From the NCBI RefSeq assembly GCF_010092425.1, contig NZ_CP048030.1, positions 3,049,501 through 3,113,500 on the forward strand: a stretch of 64,000 bases of DNA. Direction: 5' to 3'. Below the pieces are notes generated by a model that did no database searches, was not told the DNA's origin, and worked only from the letters and a program-made list of their open reading frames with translations. Below are positions 10,058 to 19,106 of the stretch, in pieces. A program made the position numbers and the translations under genes. The first letter of the stretch is position 1. Every line of letters begins with the position of its first letter. This DNA is from Sinimarinibacterium sp. NLF-5-8. GTDB taxonomy: Bacteria > Pseudomonadota > Gammaproteobacteria > Nevskiales > Nevskiaceae.

Positions 10058-13000
10058 TTGGCGTCTCGCACGATCGGCACCACGCGGTTGAGCTGGGCGC
10101 TGAGCGTGCTTTCGCCGCCGCTGATGGCGTAGCGCACCTGGCCTTGCGCGTTCACATATTCGGCGTCGTAGCGCAGCGTGGCGCCGTCGAGTTCGCGCAC
10201 CGCCACATGCAGTTTGAGATCGCGCTCCAGCGGCGCATCGCCAAAGCGTTGCACCCGCAGCAGGCGCGCGGGCAGCGCGGCTTGCTGGTGTTGCAGATAG
10301 CCCCAGACCCAGGCCAGTTGCGGCGCAGCATCGATCAGCGCCGGATCAAACAGCCATTGCCCCGCCGCACCGCCCAGCAATTGCGCGGGCGTGCTCGGGT
10401 GTAGGGTGGCGCTGGCGCCGTCGGCACTGAGGCCGTGCAAGGTGCTGATGCAGTGAAACATCGGGCCGTGAATCAGCAGCCGCGCGTACATCGGCGCGCC
10501 GTCCATGCCGCCTTGATTGATTGCAGGCAGTTGCGCGGGCGGGCAGGGCAGCGCGCTTTGTGCCAGCACCACCGTGGCGCGGTAATTCACTCCGGCTTTG
10601 CGTGCGGGGTCGAACAGCTCCACCGTCACCGCTTGAAAACCGGGTTCGGAATGGGTGGCGGCGCGCGCGCGCAGGCGGATGGCCTGTTGCCCGTCGTGGC
10701 CGAGCATCAGCCCGCCCATCAATTGCAGATCGCGGATTTCTACCACCTGCCAGCCCGGCCAGCCGGCGGCAGCAAATTGCGCCATGTATTCCAGCGCGCC
10801 GGCCATCGGCAGCACCGCGTTGCCGTCAATGATGTGATCGGCCAGATAGGGGTCGGCAGACAGATTCAATTGATGATCCATGACCACCGCGCCGCCAATC
10901 CCCAGCGCCGGTGCGCTGCGTACCAGCGGATAGCCGCTGGCGGTCGCAGTGCTGCTGGCGGGTACTTGCGTGGGCACGCCAAGGTTGTGCCAGGGGCCTT
11001 GACCGGCGACCAGTTCCACATCGCCCATCGCCCCGCGCGCGAGTTCATCCACAAAGAATTGGCAACCGGCGCTCAGCAGAATCGGCTCCATGCCCGCTTC
11101 GCGCATTTGTCGTTTGACACCTTCGCTGGCCATGCCGCCATCCCACGGCCCCCAGTTGATCGCCATCACCCGCGTTTGCGGCCAGGCGCGATGCAGTTGC
11201 CAGGCCAGCCGGTTCATCGACTCATTGGCGGCGGCGTAATCGCTTTGGCCGCGATTGCCGTAGCGACCGGCCACCGAGGTGAAAAACGCAATCGCCTTGA
11301 GTGACTGCGGGCGCAGCTTGCGGGATAGCACAAACGCCGGATCGAGCTTGGTGCCGATGACGCGCGCGAATGAATCGGCGGTTTTGTCGGCCAGCAGCTT
11401 GTCCTCGATGACCCCGGCGGCATGCAGCACCAGATCAATGCGGCCGTGTTCGGCATACAGCTGGTCGATCAACGCACCCAGCGCGGTTTCGTCGCGCGCA
11501 TCCACTGCGCGGTAATCAACAATCGCGCCGCGCGCGCGCAGGGTTTGCAAGTTGGTACGCAGCTCGCGCGCGGTGAGGATTTGGCCAATTTGCCGGTCAA
11601 TCTCCACCGGCTTGGGCTTGTCCCCGCGCGCCAGTGCCGCCGCAATCAGCGCCTTGCGCAGTGCGCCCGCGTCGGCATGGGCAGCGGTGGCGGCATCCTC
11701 TGCCGCCGGTTCTGGCGTGCGTCCCAGCAGCACCAGGCGCATACCCGGCAGCGCCAGGGTTTCAACAATGTGCGCGGTAATGCCGCGCGCGCCGCCGGTG
11801 GCCAGCACCACCCAATCGGCCTGCGGCGTCAGCCCCGTCACCGCGCCGGTCAAGGGCGCAGCAAGGCTCATGCTGCCCAAGCGCGCGCTGCCGACGTAGC
11901 CGACTTCCGGCTCGCCGTCGCGGCTGTGCAATTCATCGCATAAATGTCCGGCGATTTGCCCCGCCGTCTGCGCGCCAAAATCCACCGCGCGCGCGATGCA
12001 GCCGGGGGCTTCCACGCGCAGGCAATTCAAGATGCCGTTGGCCGCGCCACCGAGTGCGCTGCCATCGCCCGCCGCATCGCGGCCAAAGCTGCCGCCCAAA
12101 CGGCTGGCCGCCACCACGCGCGCGCGCGCCAGATCGGGCAAACACACTTGAATGGCATGGAACAGCGCCAAAATCTGTGGCGCGTAGTCGGCCTGCCAAT
12201 CCGCCAGCGTTTGGCTGCTGTCGGCAGTCAGACCATGCAGATCAACCAGCGCCGCCACCGCGCCATGCTGCGCGCGCGCATCGCTGATGGCCTGACGCAG
12301 CGCCTCGGCCTCGGTGGTGGCAATCGCCACTGGCGTCAAGCCGTGCTGCTTGAGCTGCTTGACCAGCGCCTTGCGCACGGCGTTGTCCTCTCCCAACACC
12401 AGAGCCAGACCGCTGATCGGATCGCGCGCACCCAGGGCTGCGGGGCGGCTTTGCAGTAAGTAACGGGGCAGGGCTGAGGCGGTTGTTTGCAGTGCCGTGG
12501 GCTGCGCGCGCGCGCTCACCTTTGCTTGACTTGCCGTGTTTGCGGGCGCGGGCAGCAGGTCAGCGAGTGCCGCTAAAACCGCATTCAAAGTGCGCGCCTG
12601 GGTGTAGCGCTCCATGTTGGTTTGGATGCTGGCGGCAGCGCTTTCCGGCAACGCTTTTTGCAGCGCGCCGATGATTTCCACGCGCTTGATGGAGTCGATG
12701 CCGAGATCAGCTTCCAAGTCTGCATCCAGCGCCAGCATGTCGGTGGGGTAGCCGGTGCGATCGGCCACGGTGTTCAGCAATAAGGCTTTGTAATCAACGG
12801 TGGGCGCGGTACTTGGCGCGGGCGCGCTGGTTACTGTTTCACTTGCAACACTTGCGGATGCGGGCAGCAGATCAGCCAGTGCGGCTAAAACCGCATTCAA
12901 GGTGCGCGCTTGGGTGTAGCGCTCCATGTTGGTTTGGATGCTGGCCGCAGCGCTTTCCGGCAGGGCTTTTTGCAGCGCACCGATGATTTCCACGCGCTTG

Positions 13001-16000
13001 ATGGAGTCGATGCCTAAATCAGCTTCCAAGTCCGCATCCAGCGCCAGCATGTCGGTGGGGTAGCCGGTGCGATCAGCAACGGTGTTGAGCAGCAGGGCTT
13101 TGTAATCAACGGCGGGCGCGGTGCTTGGCGCGGGCGCGCTGCTCACTGTTTCACTTGCAACACTTGCGGATGCGGGCAGCAGGTCAGCCAGTGCAGCCAA
13201 AACTGCATTCAAAGTGCGCGCCTGGGTGTAGCGCTCCATGTTGGTCTGAATGCTGGCGGCGGCACTTTCCGGCAGGGCTTTTTGCAGCGCGCCGATGATT
13301 TCCACGCGCTTGATGGAGTCGATGCCTAAATCAGCTTCCAAGTCCGCATCCAGCGCCAGCATGTCGGTGGGGTAGCCGGTGCGATCGGCCACGGTGTTGA
13401 GCAGCAGGGCTTTGTAATCGACGGCGGGCGCAGCGGCTTGAACCACTGTGCTGGGCGCGCGCGCGCTGGTCACTGCTTCACTTGCCGCACTTGCGGATGC
13501 GGGCAGCAGGTCAGCCAGTGCAGCTAAAACCGCATTCAAAGTGCGCGCTTGGGTGTAGCGCTCCATGTTGTTTTGGATGCTGGTGGCGGCACTTTCCGGC
13601 AGGGCTTTTTGCAGCGCGCCGATGATTTCCACGCGCTTGATCGAGTCGATGCCGAGATCAGCTTCCAGGTCCGCATCCAGCGCCAGCATGTCGGTGGGGT
13701 AGCCGGTGCGGTCAGCGACGGTGTTGAGCAACAGGGCTTTGTAATCAACGGCGGGCGCAGCGGCTGGTGCTGGCGCAACGGCGACTGGCGCACTTTGCGC
13801 GCGCGCGCTTGCTGCTGGCGGGACAGGGATTGAGGAGGCGGGTTGTGCGGTGGGAGTCGCCGTCACAGGCAGTGTTGGCAGTGCTGGTAGCGCCGGGGCC
13901 TGATCTGGTGCGCTGCCGCCCAAAAACTGCTGCACCACGCGCTCTTGCAGGGCGAGGAACTGCCGCATGGTTTGCTGGTAGGCGAGCATGGCTTCGCTGC
14001 TGAGCGCGGCGCTGGCTTGTGGTGCCATCGCAGGGGCGGCGATGCGCGCGGCGGGCGTGGGCTGCGGCGCGGGCGCGCTGGGCGCTGAGCTTGCTTGGCG
14101 CTGCTGCGCGAGTTTGGCGCGCGCGGCGGTGCGGCTGGCCTGGGTCAGTGCGGGCAGTTTGCCGGTGCGGCGTTCGGCCTGATCCTGGGGGCGCGCGCAG
14201 CCACCGCTGAGCAGCCACACATGCTTGGGCAGCACGGTTGCTGCGGCGCGTTCGGCCAAGGTATTCAGCGCCATCAGCGGCAGGTTGCGACCGGCATAGA
14301 GCGCGCTGGCGTCAAAGGGCACGCCCAAGGTGAACAGTTCGGCCAGCGCCAGTTGCACGCTTTTAAGGCCGTTGCCGCCCGCGTCCAGCGCCACGGCGGC
14401 GGCGTCGGGATGGTCGGCAAGGATTTGTTTGACCAGTCCGGCGCAGATGTTGCGCGGGCCAATTTCGATGAAAACGCGGCTGCCCGCGGCGTACATGGCG
14501 TTGATTTGGCTGACGAACTCAACGCTGCTGAGCAGGTGATCGTCGAGCTGTTTTTGCATCGCCTTGGGCTGGTCGGGGTAGGCCTGACCGCTGCTGTTGG
14601 AAAACACCGTGAACTGCGGGTTGGCAAACGCGGCCGCGCGAATCGCCTTGGACAGCGGCGCTTTGGCGGGGGCGACCAGCTCGGTGTGAAACGCACCGGA
14701 GACCGGCAGCATCACCGTGCGCAAACCGGCATCAGCCAGTGCTTTGGCGGCGGCTTCCACGCCTTCGCGCGGGCCGGAAATCACCGATTGCTGCGGGGCG
14801 TTGTGGTTGGCCACGCGCACGCCGGGGAAGGCTTTGAGCAGTGGCTCAATCGCCTCGCGCGCGCCGCGTACCGCGGCCATGCTGCCGGGCGCCGAAACCG
14901 CGCTGGCTTCGGCCATGGCCGCACCGCGCGCGGCGGACAGGCGCAAAAAGTCGGTGGCGGTGAGCACGCCAGCGGCCATCAGCGCGCTGTATTCGCCATA
15001 GCTGTGACCGGCGCTGGCTTGCGCGCGCAGGCCCAGGCGCTGGGCAAAGCGCAAGTAGCCGAGAGAGAGCGCGCCAATCGCAGGCTGGGCAAAGCGGGTG
15101 TCGGTGATCGCGACGGCTTGCTGCTTTTGGGTTTCGGTATCAAACGCATGCGGCGGATAAATGCGCGCGGACAGCGGCTCTGGCAAAACGTCGATCAGCG
15201 TGCGATCGGCCAGTTCCAGCGCATCGCGCACTTCATCCAGATGCAGCGCGGCTTCGCGCCCCATTTGCACCTGCTGCGCGCCCTGGCCGGGAAAGACAAA
15301 CGCAACCGGCGGTGCGCTGCCGGGCGTTGCGAGATTGCAGTGAATGTTGGGTGGCAGTTTGGTGCTGCTGTTTTGCAGATGCGCCAGCGCGCGCGCCAGA
15401 TCGGCTTTGAGTGCGGCAAGGTCGGCGGCCACAATCGCCAGCGTTGCTGGTTGGGCGGCTTTGAGGTCGGCCTCGCGCGCCAGCGCTTGTGCCAGCTCGC
15501 CGGGTTGCAGCGGGCTGTTGTCGGCCAGTGCGTCATGCACGCGCTGGAGTTGCTGGGTCAGGGCTTGTGCGTCTGCCGCGCGGAACAGGAACAGCTCGCA
15601 GCTCCAGCGCGCGCCACCGGCGCTGCCGCTTTGACCGCTGTATTCCTCTAAAACCGCATGGAAGTTGGTGCCGCCAAAGCCAAAGGCGGATACCGCGCCA
15701 CGGCGCGGGTGCAGCGGGTGGCGCAGCCACGGCTGCGGGTCTTTGAGCAGGTACAGCGGCGCGTTGGGATCAGCGATGACGTCGATCGGATTCTCCACGC
15801 CGTAATGCCCCGGCAGGCTGCGGTGATGCAGCGCCAGTGCGACTTTGATCAGGCCGGATACGCCCGCCGCGGCCTTGGTGTGGCCGAGCAGGGTTTTGAC
15901 CGAGCCGATCGCTACGCTGCGCGGCGGTGCGCCAGCGGCGCTGAGCGCGCGCGCAACGGTTTGCGCTTCGGTGCGGTCGCCCACGGCGGTGCCGGTGCCG

Positions 16001-19000
16001 TGGGCTTCGACCATGCCCAGCGTGGCCGGTGAAAAACCGGCCTTGGCATAGGCGCGATCGAGCGCGCGCACCTGGCCTTCCACGCGCGGGGCGGTCATGC
16101 CCAGGGCTTTGCCGTCGCTGGAACCGGCGGTGGATTTGATCACGGCGTAAATGCGGTCGCCGTCGCGTTCGGCGTCTGCCAGCCGCTTGAGCGCGATCAT
16201 CGCCACGCCCTCGGCAATGGCGATGCCGTTGGCGGCCTGGTCAAACGTGCGCGGGCTGCCGGTGGCCGATAGCGCCTGGGTTTTGGCAAAGGCCATGAAA
16301 GCGTAGGCGCTCATGGTGGTGTCAAAACCGCCGGCCAGCACAAAGTTGCTGCGGCCGGTTTCCAGCTCATGCACGGCGATGTTGATGGCCGCCAGCGAGG
16401 AGCCGCAGGCGGCATCGACGGTGAAATTGACGCCGCCAAAGTCGAGGCGGTTGGCAACGCGACCGGCGCCGACGTTCATCAGCGTTCCGGCAAACGATTC
16501 TTCGGTCCATTCCGGCAGGCGATCCCAGACCTCCGGCGAGAGTTCTTCAACAAAGCGCATCAGCTCGGCGCGCATGCCGTATTGCTGGCCGACGTCGCCC
16601 GCGCCACCGCTGGAACCGAGGATGACCGAGGCGTTTTCGCGGTCAAAGCTGCCATCGGCATAACCGGCATCGGCCAGCGTGCGCGCGGCGGTTTCCAGCG
16701 TCAGCAGTTGGAAGGGGTCGATCGAGCGCATCGAGCGTGGCGGGATGCCGAACTTGAGCGGGTCAAACGGCACGTCGTCCAAAAAACCGCCCCATTTGGA
16801 GTACACGCGGTCGCGGGTTTTGGGGTCGGGGTCGTACATCAATTCCGGATCCCAGCGGTCGGGCGGGGCTTCGCGCAGGATGCAGCGCTGTTTGAGCACC
16901 AGCTCCCAGTAATCATCCGGGCTGTTGGCGCCGGGCAGGGTGACGCCGATGCCAACGATGGCGATATCCGATGGTTTGGCGGCGGCTTTTTTCGCGCGCG
17001 CGCCGAATTGTTTGTCCAGCAGTTTTTGCGCGTCCACGGTGACGCTGCTGTGCAGCTTGGACAGCGGTACGGCAGCGTCGCGCAGCGTGGCGACCTGGCC
17101 GATCATGTACATGCCTTCGCTGCGCTGGCGCGCTTCCGGCACTTCGACCACCTGGCCTTCGGCGTTGCGTTCGGTGCCTTTGGAGGCGATGCGCAGACGC
17201 CCCAGATTCAGGGCTTCCAGGGCATCGCGGATGTCCTCGGCGCTGCGCTCATCACGGATCATTTGCCGCCGCTGGGCGTAAAAATCGCGCGCGAATGGGG
17301 TATCGACGCAGCGTGAGGCGTGACCGGGGCCGGATTCCAGATTGACCGTGTGTGTGCAACGCAGGGCTTCGTCCTGGAAGGCTTCAACCACCGCACCACT
17401 GTTGACGATTTCCTGGGTGAACAGATAGGCCGTGCCCATCAGGCAGCCGACCTTGATGCCGCGCTCGCTGAGCGGCGCGGTCATCGCTGCGACCATTGCG
17501 CCGGAAAGGGCGTCGTGAATCCCGCCTGCGAACAGCACATGCACGTTTTTGGCGTCGGCGGCGCTGACGTGTTCGAGCAGCACGTCGATCATTTGCTCCC
17601 ACAGCGGGAAGCTGGCGATGGGGCCAACGTGGCCGCCACATTCGCGGCCTTCAAACACAAAGCGGCGCGCGCCTTGATCCAGATACAGCTTGAGCAGCGC
17701 CGGTGCAGGGGCGTGGATGTAGGTGGCAATGCCGCGCGCTTCAAACTCGGCGGCCTGGTCGGGGCGGCCCCCGGCGATCAGCGCAAACGGCGGTTTGCAG
17801 TTCCAGATGGCCTGGCACTGCTCATCGCGCAGCGCTTGCGGAGCAAAGCCAAGCATGCCGACGCCCCACGGCAGATCGCCAGCCAGCGCGCGGGTTTGTT
17901 CCAGCATGGTTTGCACTTGCGCACCGCGCATCAGCGCCAGCGCCAAAAACGGCAATGCCCCGGCTTTGGCGACATCGGCGGCAAAGGCAGGGGAGTCAGA
18001 TACGCGCGTCATCGGCCCTTGCGCCAGTGCAAAGCGGGTGCCGTGGGATTGCGCCAGCGGGCTGTTTTCGTCCAGCGCCTTGAGTTCGGCGGCGGTTTGC
18101 GGCAATTGGCGCGCGGCGCGGCGCAGGACTTGGATAAAGCGGGCGACGTTGCCGTAGTGCTGGCGGTAGCCGGAGGCCATGCCAATGGCTTGTCCCAGCG
18201 GCAGCAGTTGCTCGGCGTGCCAGCCGATGCGGGCGTGCAGTTGCGCCGCCCAGTCGGCGGTTTTGATCAGGCCGCCTTCGGCCTGGCGGGTTTGGTCTTC
18301 ACTGACTTTGAGCGCCGGATGCGCCGGGCGCGCGTAGATGCGGTGAGTAAGATTGAGCAGCTCACCCAGCGGTTTGCATTCGGCACCGTTCAGGCGCGCG
18401 AGTTCGGCTTGCTGGGCGGCAGACAGCGGCGATTCGGCCAGCAGCAGCAGTGCATCGTCCACCACCACCCCGGCAGCACCGGCGGTGCGGCAGGCGGCGG
18501 CGGCGCGCACGCCAATACCGCCCTGGGCGTAAATCGGCAGGTCAATCTGGCCGTGGAGTTTTTGCAGCAATACAAAGCTGGAATCGGCGCCGACGCGACC
18601 ACCGGCTTCGTGACCGCGCGCGATCAGGCCATTGGGTTGTGGGGTGCCGCTGGCGAGTTCGCGCGCGTCTTCAAGACTGAGCGCCTCTGCCAGCCAGGTG
18701 CTGCCGTTGGCAAGCGGGAGCTTGGCGTGCAGCGCGCGCTGGTCTTTGGGGCTGCCGCAGGTGATCAGCGTCAGCGGCAGATCGCCAGCCAGTGCCATCA
18801 ATTGCGCGGCGAGCGCGCGCTGGGCGAGGCTGCTGCGCAGGCCGATGTGCTGTGCGCCGGCGCTGAGCAGCTGGGCAAAGTTGCGCGCGGCGGCGGTCGC
18901 GTCGTGTACGTACTCAAGATCCACCAGGCCGGTGGCGCCGTTGCGCGCAAGGGCGAGGGCGAGATTGGGATGTGCCAGATCGGCGGGCGTAATACCTAAA

Positions 19001-19014
19001 ACGTGCAAGCTCAT
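10054..19014 (-). CDS. PUFA-synthase-like megasynthase: (NMO-like)x2-KS-AT-ACPx4-KR-DH
   Basis: A 2986-aa synthase. Residues 1-570 are two nitronate-monooxygenase-like FMN barrels. The second (about 325-570) has GRECGGHVGP and FAGGIHDA, as in PfaD-type enoyl reductases; the first is a weaker version with GHEAGGRVG and YAQGGIG. KS (about 682-1125): Cys870, His1005, His1045. AT (about 1236-1540): GHSYGE with Ser1338, and AFHT at 1441-1444. An Ala/Pro linker is followed by four ACPs whose DSIKR serines are 1791, 1900, 2004 and 2108. KR (about 2200-2680): TGGARGIT at 2406 and Ser2580/Tyr2593/Asn2597. DH (about 2713-2986): His2727 and Asp2895xxxGln2899. All catalytic residues looked for are present. 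Tandem ACPs with a PfaA-like KR suggest iterative synthesis of a long reduced or unsaturated acyl chain. Confidence 0.95.
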   Translation of the reverse strand: MSLHVLGITPADLAHPNLALALARNGATGLVDLEYVHDATAAARNFAQLLSAGAQHIGLRSSLAQRALAAQLMALAGDLPLTLITCGSPKDQRALHAKLPLANGSTWLAEALSLEDARELASGTPQPNGLIARGHEAGGRVGADSSFVLLQKLHGQIDLPIYAQGGIGVRAAAACRTAGAAGVVVDDALLLLAESPLSAAQQAELARLNGAECKPLGELLNLTHRIYARPAHPALKVSEDQTRQAEGGLIKTADWAAQLHARIGWHAEQLLPLGQAIGMASGYRQHYGNVARFIQVLRRAARQLPQTAAELKALDENSPLAQSHGTRFALAQGPMTRVSDSPAFAADVAKAGALPFLALALMRGAQVQTMLEQTRALAGDLPWGVGMLGFAPQALRDEQCQAIWNCKPPFALIAGGRPDQAAEFEARGIATYIHAPAPALLKLYLDQGARRFVFEGRECGGHVGPIASFPLWEQMIDVLLEHVSAADAKNVHVLFAGGIHDALSGAMVAAMTAPLSERGIKVGCLMGTAYLFTQEIVNSGAVVEAFQDEALRCTHTVNLESGPGHASRCVDTPFARDFYAQRRQMIRDERSAEDIRDALEALNLGRLRIASKGTERNAEGQVVEVPEARQRSEGMYMIGQVATLRDAAVPLSKLHSSVTVDAQKLLDKQFGARAKKAAAKPSDIAIVGIGVTLPGANSPDDYWELVLKQRCILREAPPDRWDPELMYDPDPKTRDRVYSKWGGFLDDVPFDPLKFGIPPRSMRSIDPFQLLTLETAARTLADAGYADGSFDRENASVILGSSGGAGDVGQQYGMRAELMRFVEELSPEVWDRLPEWTEESFAGTLMNVGAGRVANRLDFGGVNFTVDAACGSSLAAINIAVHELETGRSNFVLAGGFDTTMSAYAFMAFAKTQALSATGSPRTFDQAANGIAIAEGVAMIALKRLADAERDGDRIYAVIKSTAGSSDGKALGMTAPRVEGQVRALDRAYAKAGFSPATLGMVEAHGTGTAVGDRTEAQTVARALSAAGAPPRSVAIGSVKTLLGHTKAAAGVSGLIKVALALHHRSLPGHYGVENPIDVIADPNAPLYLLKDPQPWLRHPLHPRRGAVSAFGFGGTNFHAVLEEYSGQSGSAGGARWSCELFLFRAADAQALTQQLQRVHDALADNSPLQPGELAQALAREADLKAAQPATLAIVAADLAALKADLARALAHLQNSSTKLPPNIHCNLATPGSAPPVAFVFPGQGAQQVQMGREAALHLDEVRDALELADRTLIDVLPEPLSARIYPPHAFDTETQKQQAVAITDTRFAQPAIGALSLGYLRFAQRLGLRAQASAGHSYGEYSALMAAGVLTATDFLRLSAARGAAMAEASAVSAPGSMAAVRGAREAIEPLLKAFPGVRVANHNAPQQSVISGPREGVEAAAKALADAGLRTVMLPVSGAFHTELVAPAKAPLSKAIRAAAFANPQFTVFSNSSGQAYPDQPKAMQKQLDDHLLSSVEFVSQINAMYAAGSRVFIEIGPRNICAGLVKQILADHPDAAAVALDAGGNGLKSVQLALAELFTLGVPFDASALYAGRNLPLMALNTLAERAAATVLPKHVWLLSGGCARPQDQAERRTGKLPALTQASRTAARAKLAQQRQASSAPSAPAPQPTPAARIAAPAMAPQASAALSSEAMLAYQQTMRQFLALQERVVQQFLGGSAPDQAPALPALPTLPVTATPTAQPASSIPVPPAASARAQSAPVAVAPAPAAAPAVDYKALLLNTVADRTGYPTDMLALDADLEADLGIDSIKRVEIIGALQKALPESAATSIQNNMERYTQARTLNAVLAALADLLPASASAASEAVTSARAPSTVVQAAAPAVDYKALLLNTVADRTGYPTDMLALDADLEADLGIDSIKRVEIIGALQKALPESAAASIQTNMERYTQARTLNAVLAALADLLPASASVASETVSSAPAPSTAPAVDYKALLLNTVADRTGYPTDMLALDADLEADLGIDSIKRVEIIGALQKALPESAAASIQTNMERYTQARTLNAVLAALADLLPASASVASETVTSAPAPSTAPTVDYKALLLNTVADRTGYPTDMLALDADLEADLGIDSIKRVEIIGALQKALPESAAASIQTNMERYTQARTLNAVLAALADLLPAPANTASQAKVSARAQPTALQTTASALPRYLLQSRPAALGARDPISGLALVLGEDNAVRKALVKQLKQHGLTPVAIATTEAEALRQAISDARAQHGAVAALVDLHGLTADSSQTLADWQADYAPQILALFHAIQVCLPDLARARVVAASRLGGSFGRDAAGDGSALGGAANGILNCLRVEAPGCIARAVDFGAQTAGQIAGHLCDELHSRDGEPEVGYVGSARLGSMSLAAPLTGAVTGLTPQADWVVLATGGARGITAHIVETLALPGMRLVLLGRTPEPAAEDAATAAHADAGALRKALIAAALARGDKPKPVEIDRQIGQILTARELRTNLQTLRARGAIVDYRAVDARDETALGALIDQLYAEHGRIDLVLHAAGVIEDKLLADKTADSFARVIGTKLDPAFVLSRKLRPQSLKAIAFFTSVAGRYGNRGQSDYAAANESMNRLAWQLHRAWPQTRVMAINWGPWDGGMASEGVKRQMREAGMEPILLSAGCQFFVDELARGAMGDVELVAGQGPWHNLGVPTQVPASSTATASGYPLVRSAPALGIGGAVVMDHQLNLSADPYLADHIIDGNAVLPMAGALEYMAQFAAAGWPGWQVVEIRDLQLMGGLMLGHDGQQAIRLRARAATHSEPGFQAVTVELFDPARKAGVNYRATVVLAQSALPCPPAQLPAINQGGMDGAPMYARLLIHGPMFHCISTLHGLSADGASATLHPSTPAQLLGGAAGQWLFDPALIDAAPQLAWVWGYLQHQQAALPARLLRVQRFGDAPLERDLKLHVAVRELDGATLRYDAEYVNAQGQVRYAISGGESTLSAQLNRVVPIVRDAK
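12547..13752 (-). repeat. Four tandem acyl-carrier-protein repeats in the megasynthase
   Basis: Four ACP units of about 85 residues share an almost invariant core (DYKALLLNTVADRTGYPTDM, then DLEADLGIDSIKR). They are joined by short Ala/Ser/Pro linkers. Serine-to-serine spacing is 109, 104 and 104 residues, giving a DNA period of 312-327 bases. Units 2-4 are nearly identical in protein; unit 1 differs by TSIQNN against ASIQTN. The DNA is also highly similar, so unit number may change by recombination. Multiple ACPs in PUFA synthases raise output rather than change the product, by established knowledge of that family. Confidence 0.93.
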
Positions 19015-19106
19015 CGGTGAACCTTGAGTGATGGTGCGCGGCAGCTCCCCAGCCGCCGCGCGTGTTGATTTTTGTGCGCGATCCCCCTCGCGCCGTGGTG
19101 TTGCCG

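Noticed and set aside
17320-18999. Long plus-strand open frame opposite the NMO-like region
   Set aside because: The minus-strand translation is an unmistakable synthase; the plus frame is a low-complexity shadow.
5204-19014. Direct naming of the two megasynthases as pfaA and pfaC
   Set aside because: The domain order differs (reductase at the N-terminus, KS-AT-DH-PPTase partner with active KS Cys), so pfa symbols would mislead.
19036-19061. GC-rich inverted repeat GCGCGGC/GCCGCGC between the first two genes of the lipid operon
   Set aside because: It has a twelve-base loop and no T-run on the transcribed strand, and such pairs are expected by chance in DNA this rich in GCGC.
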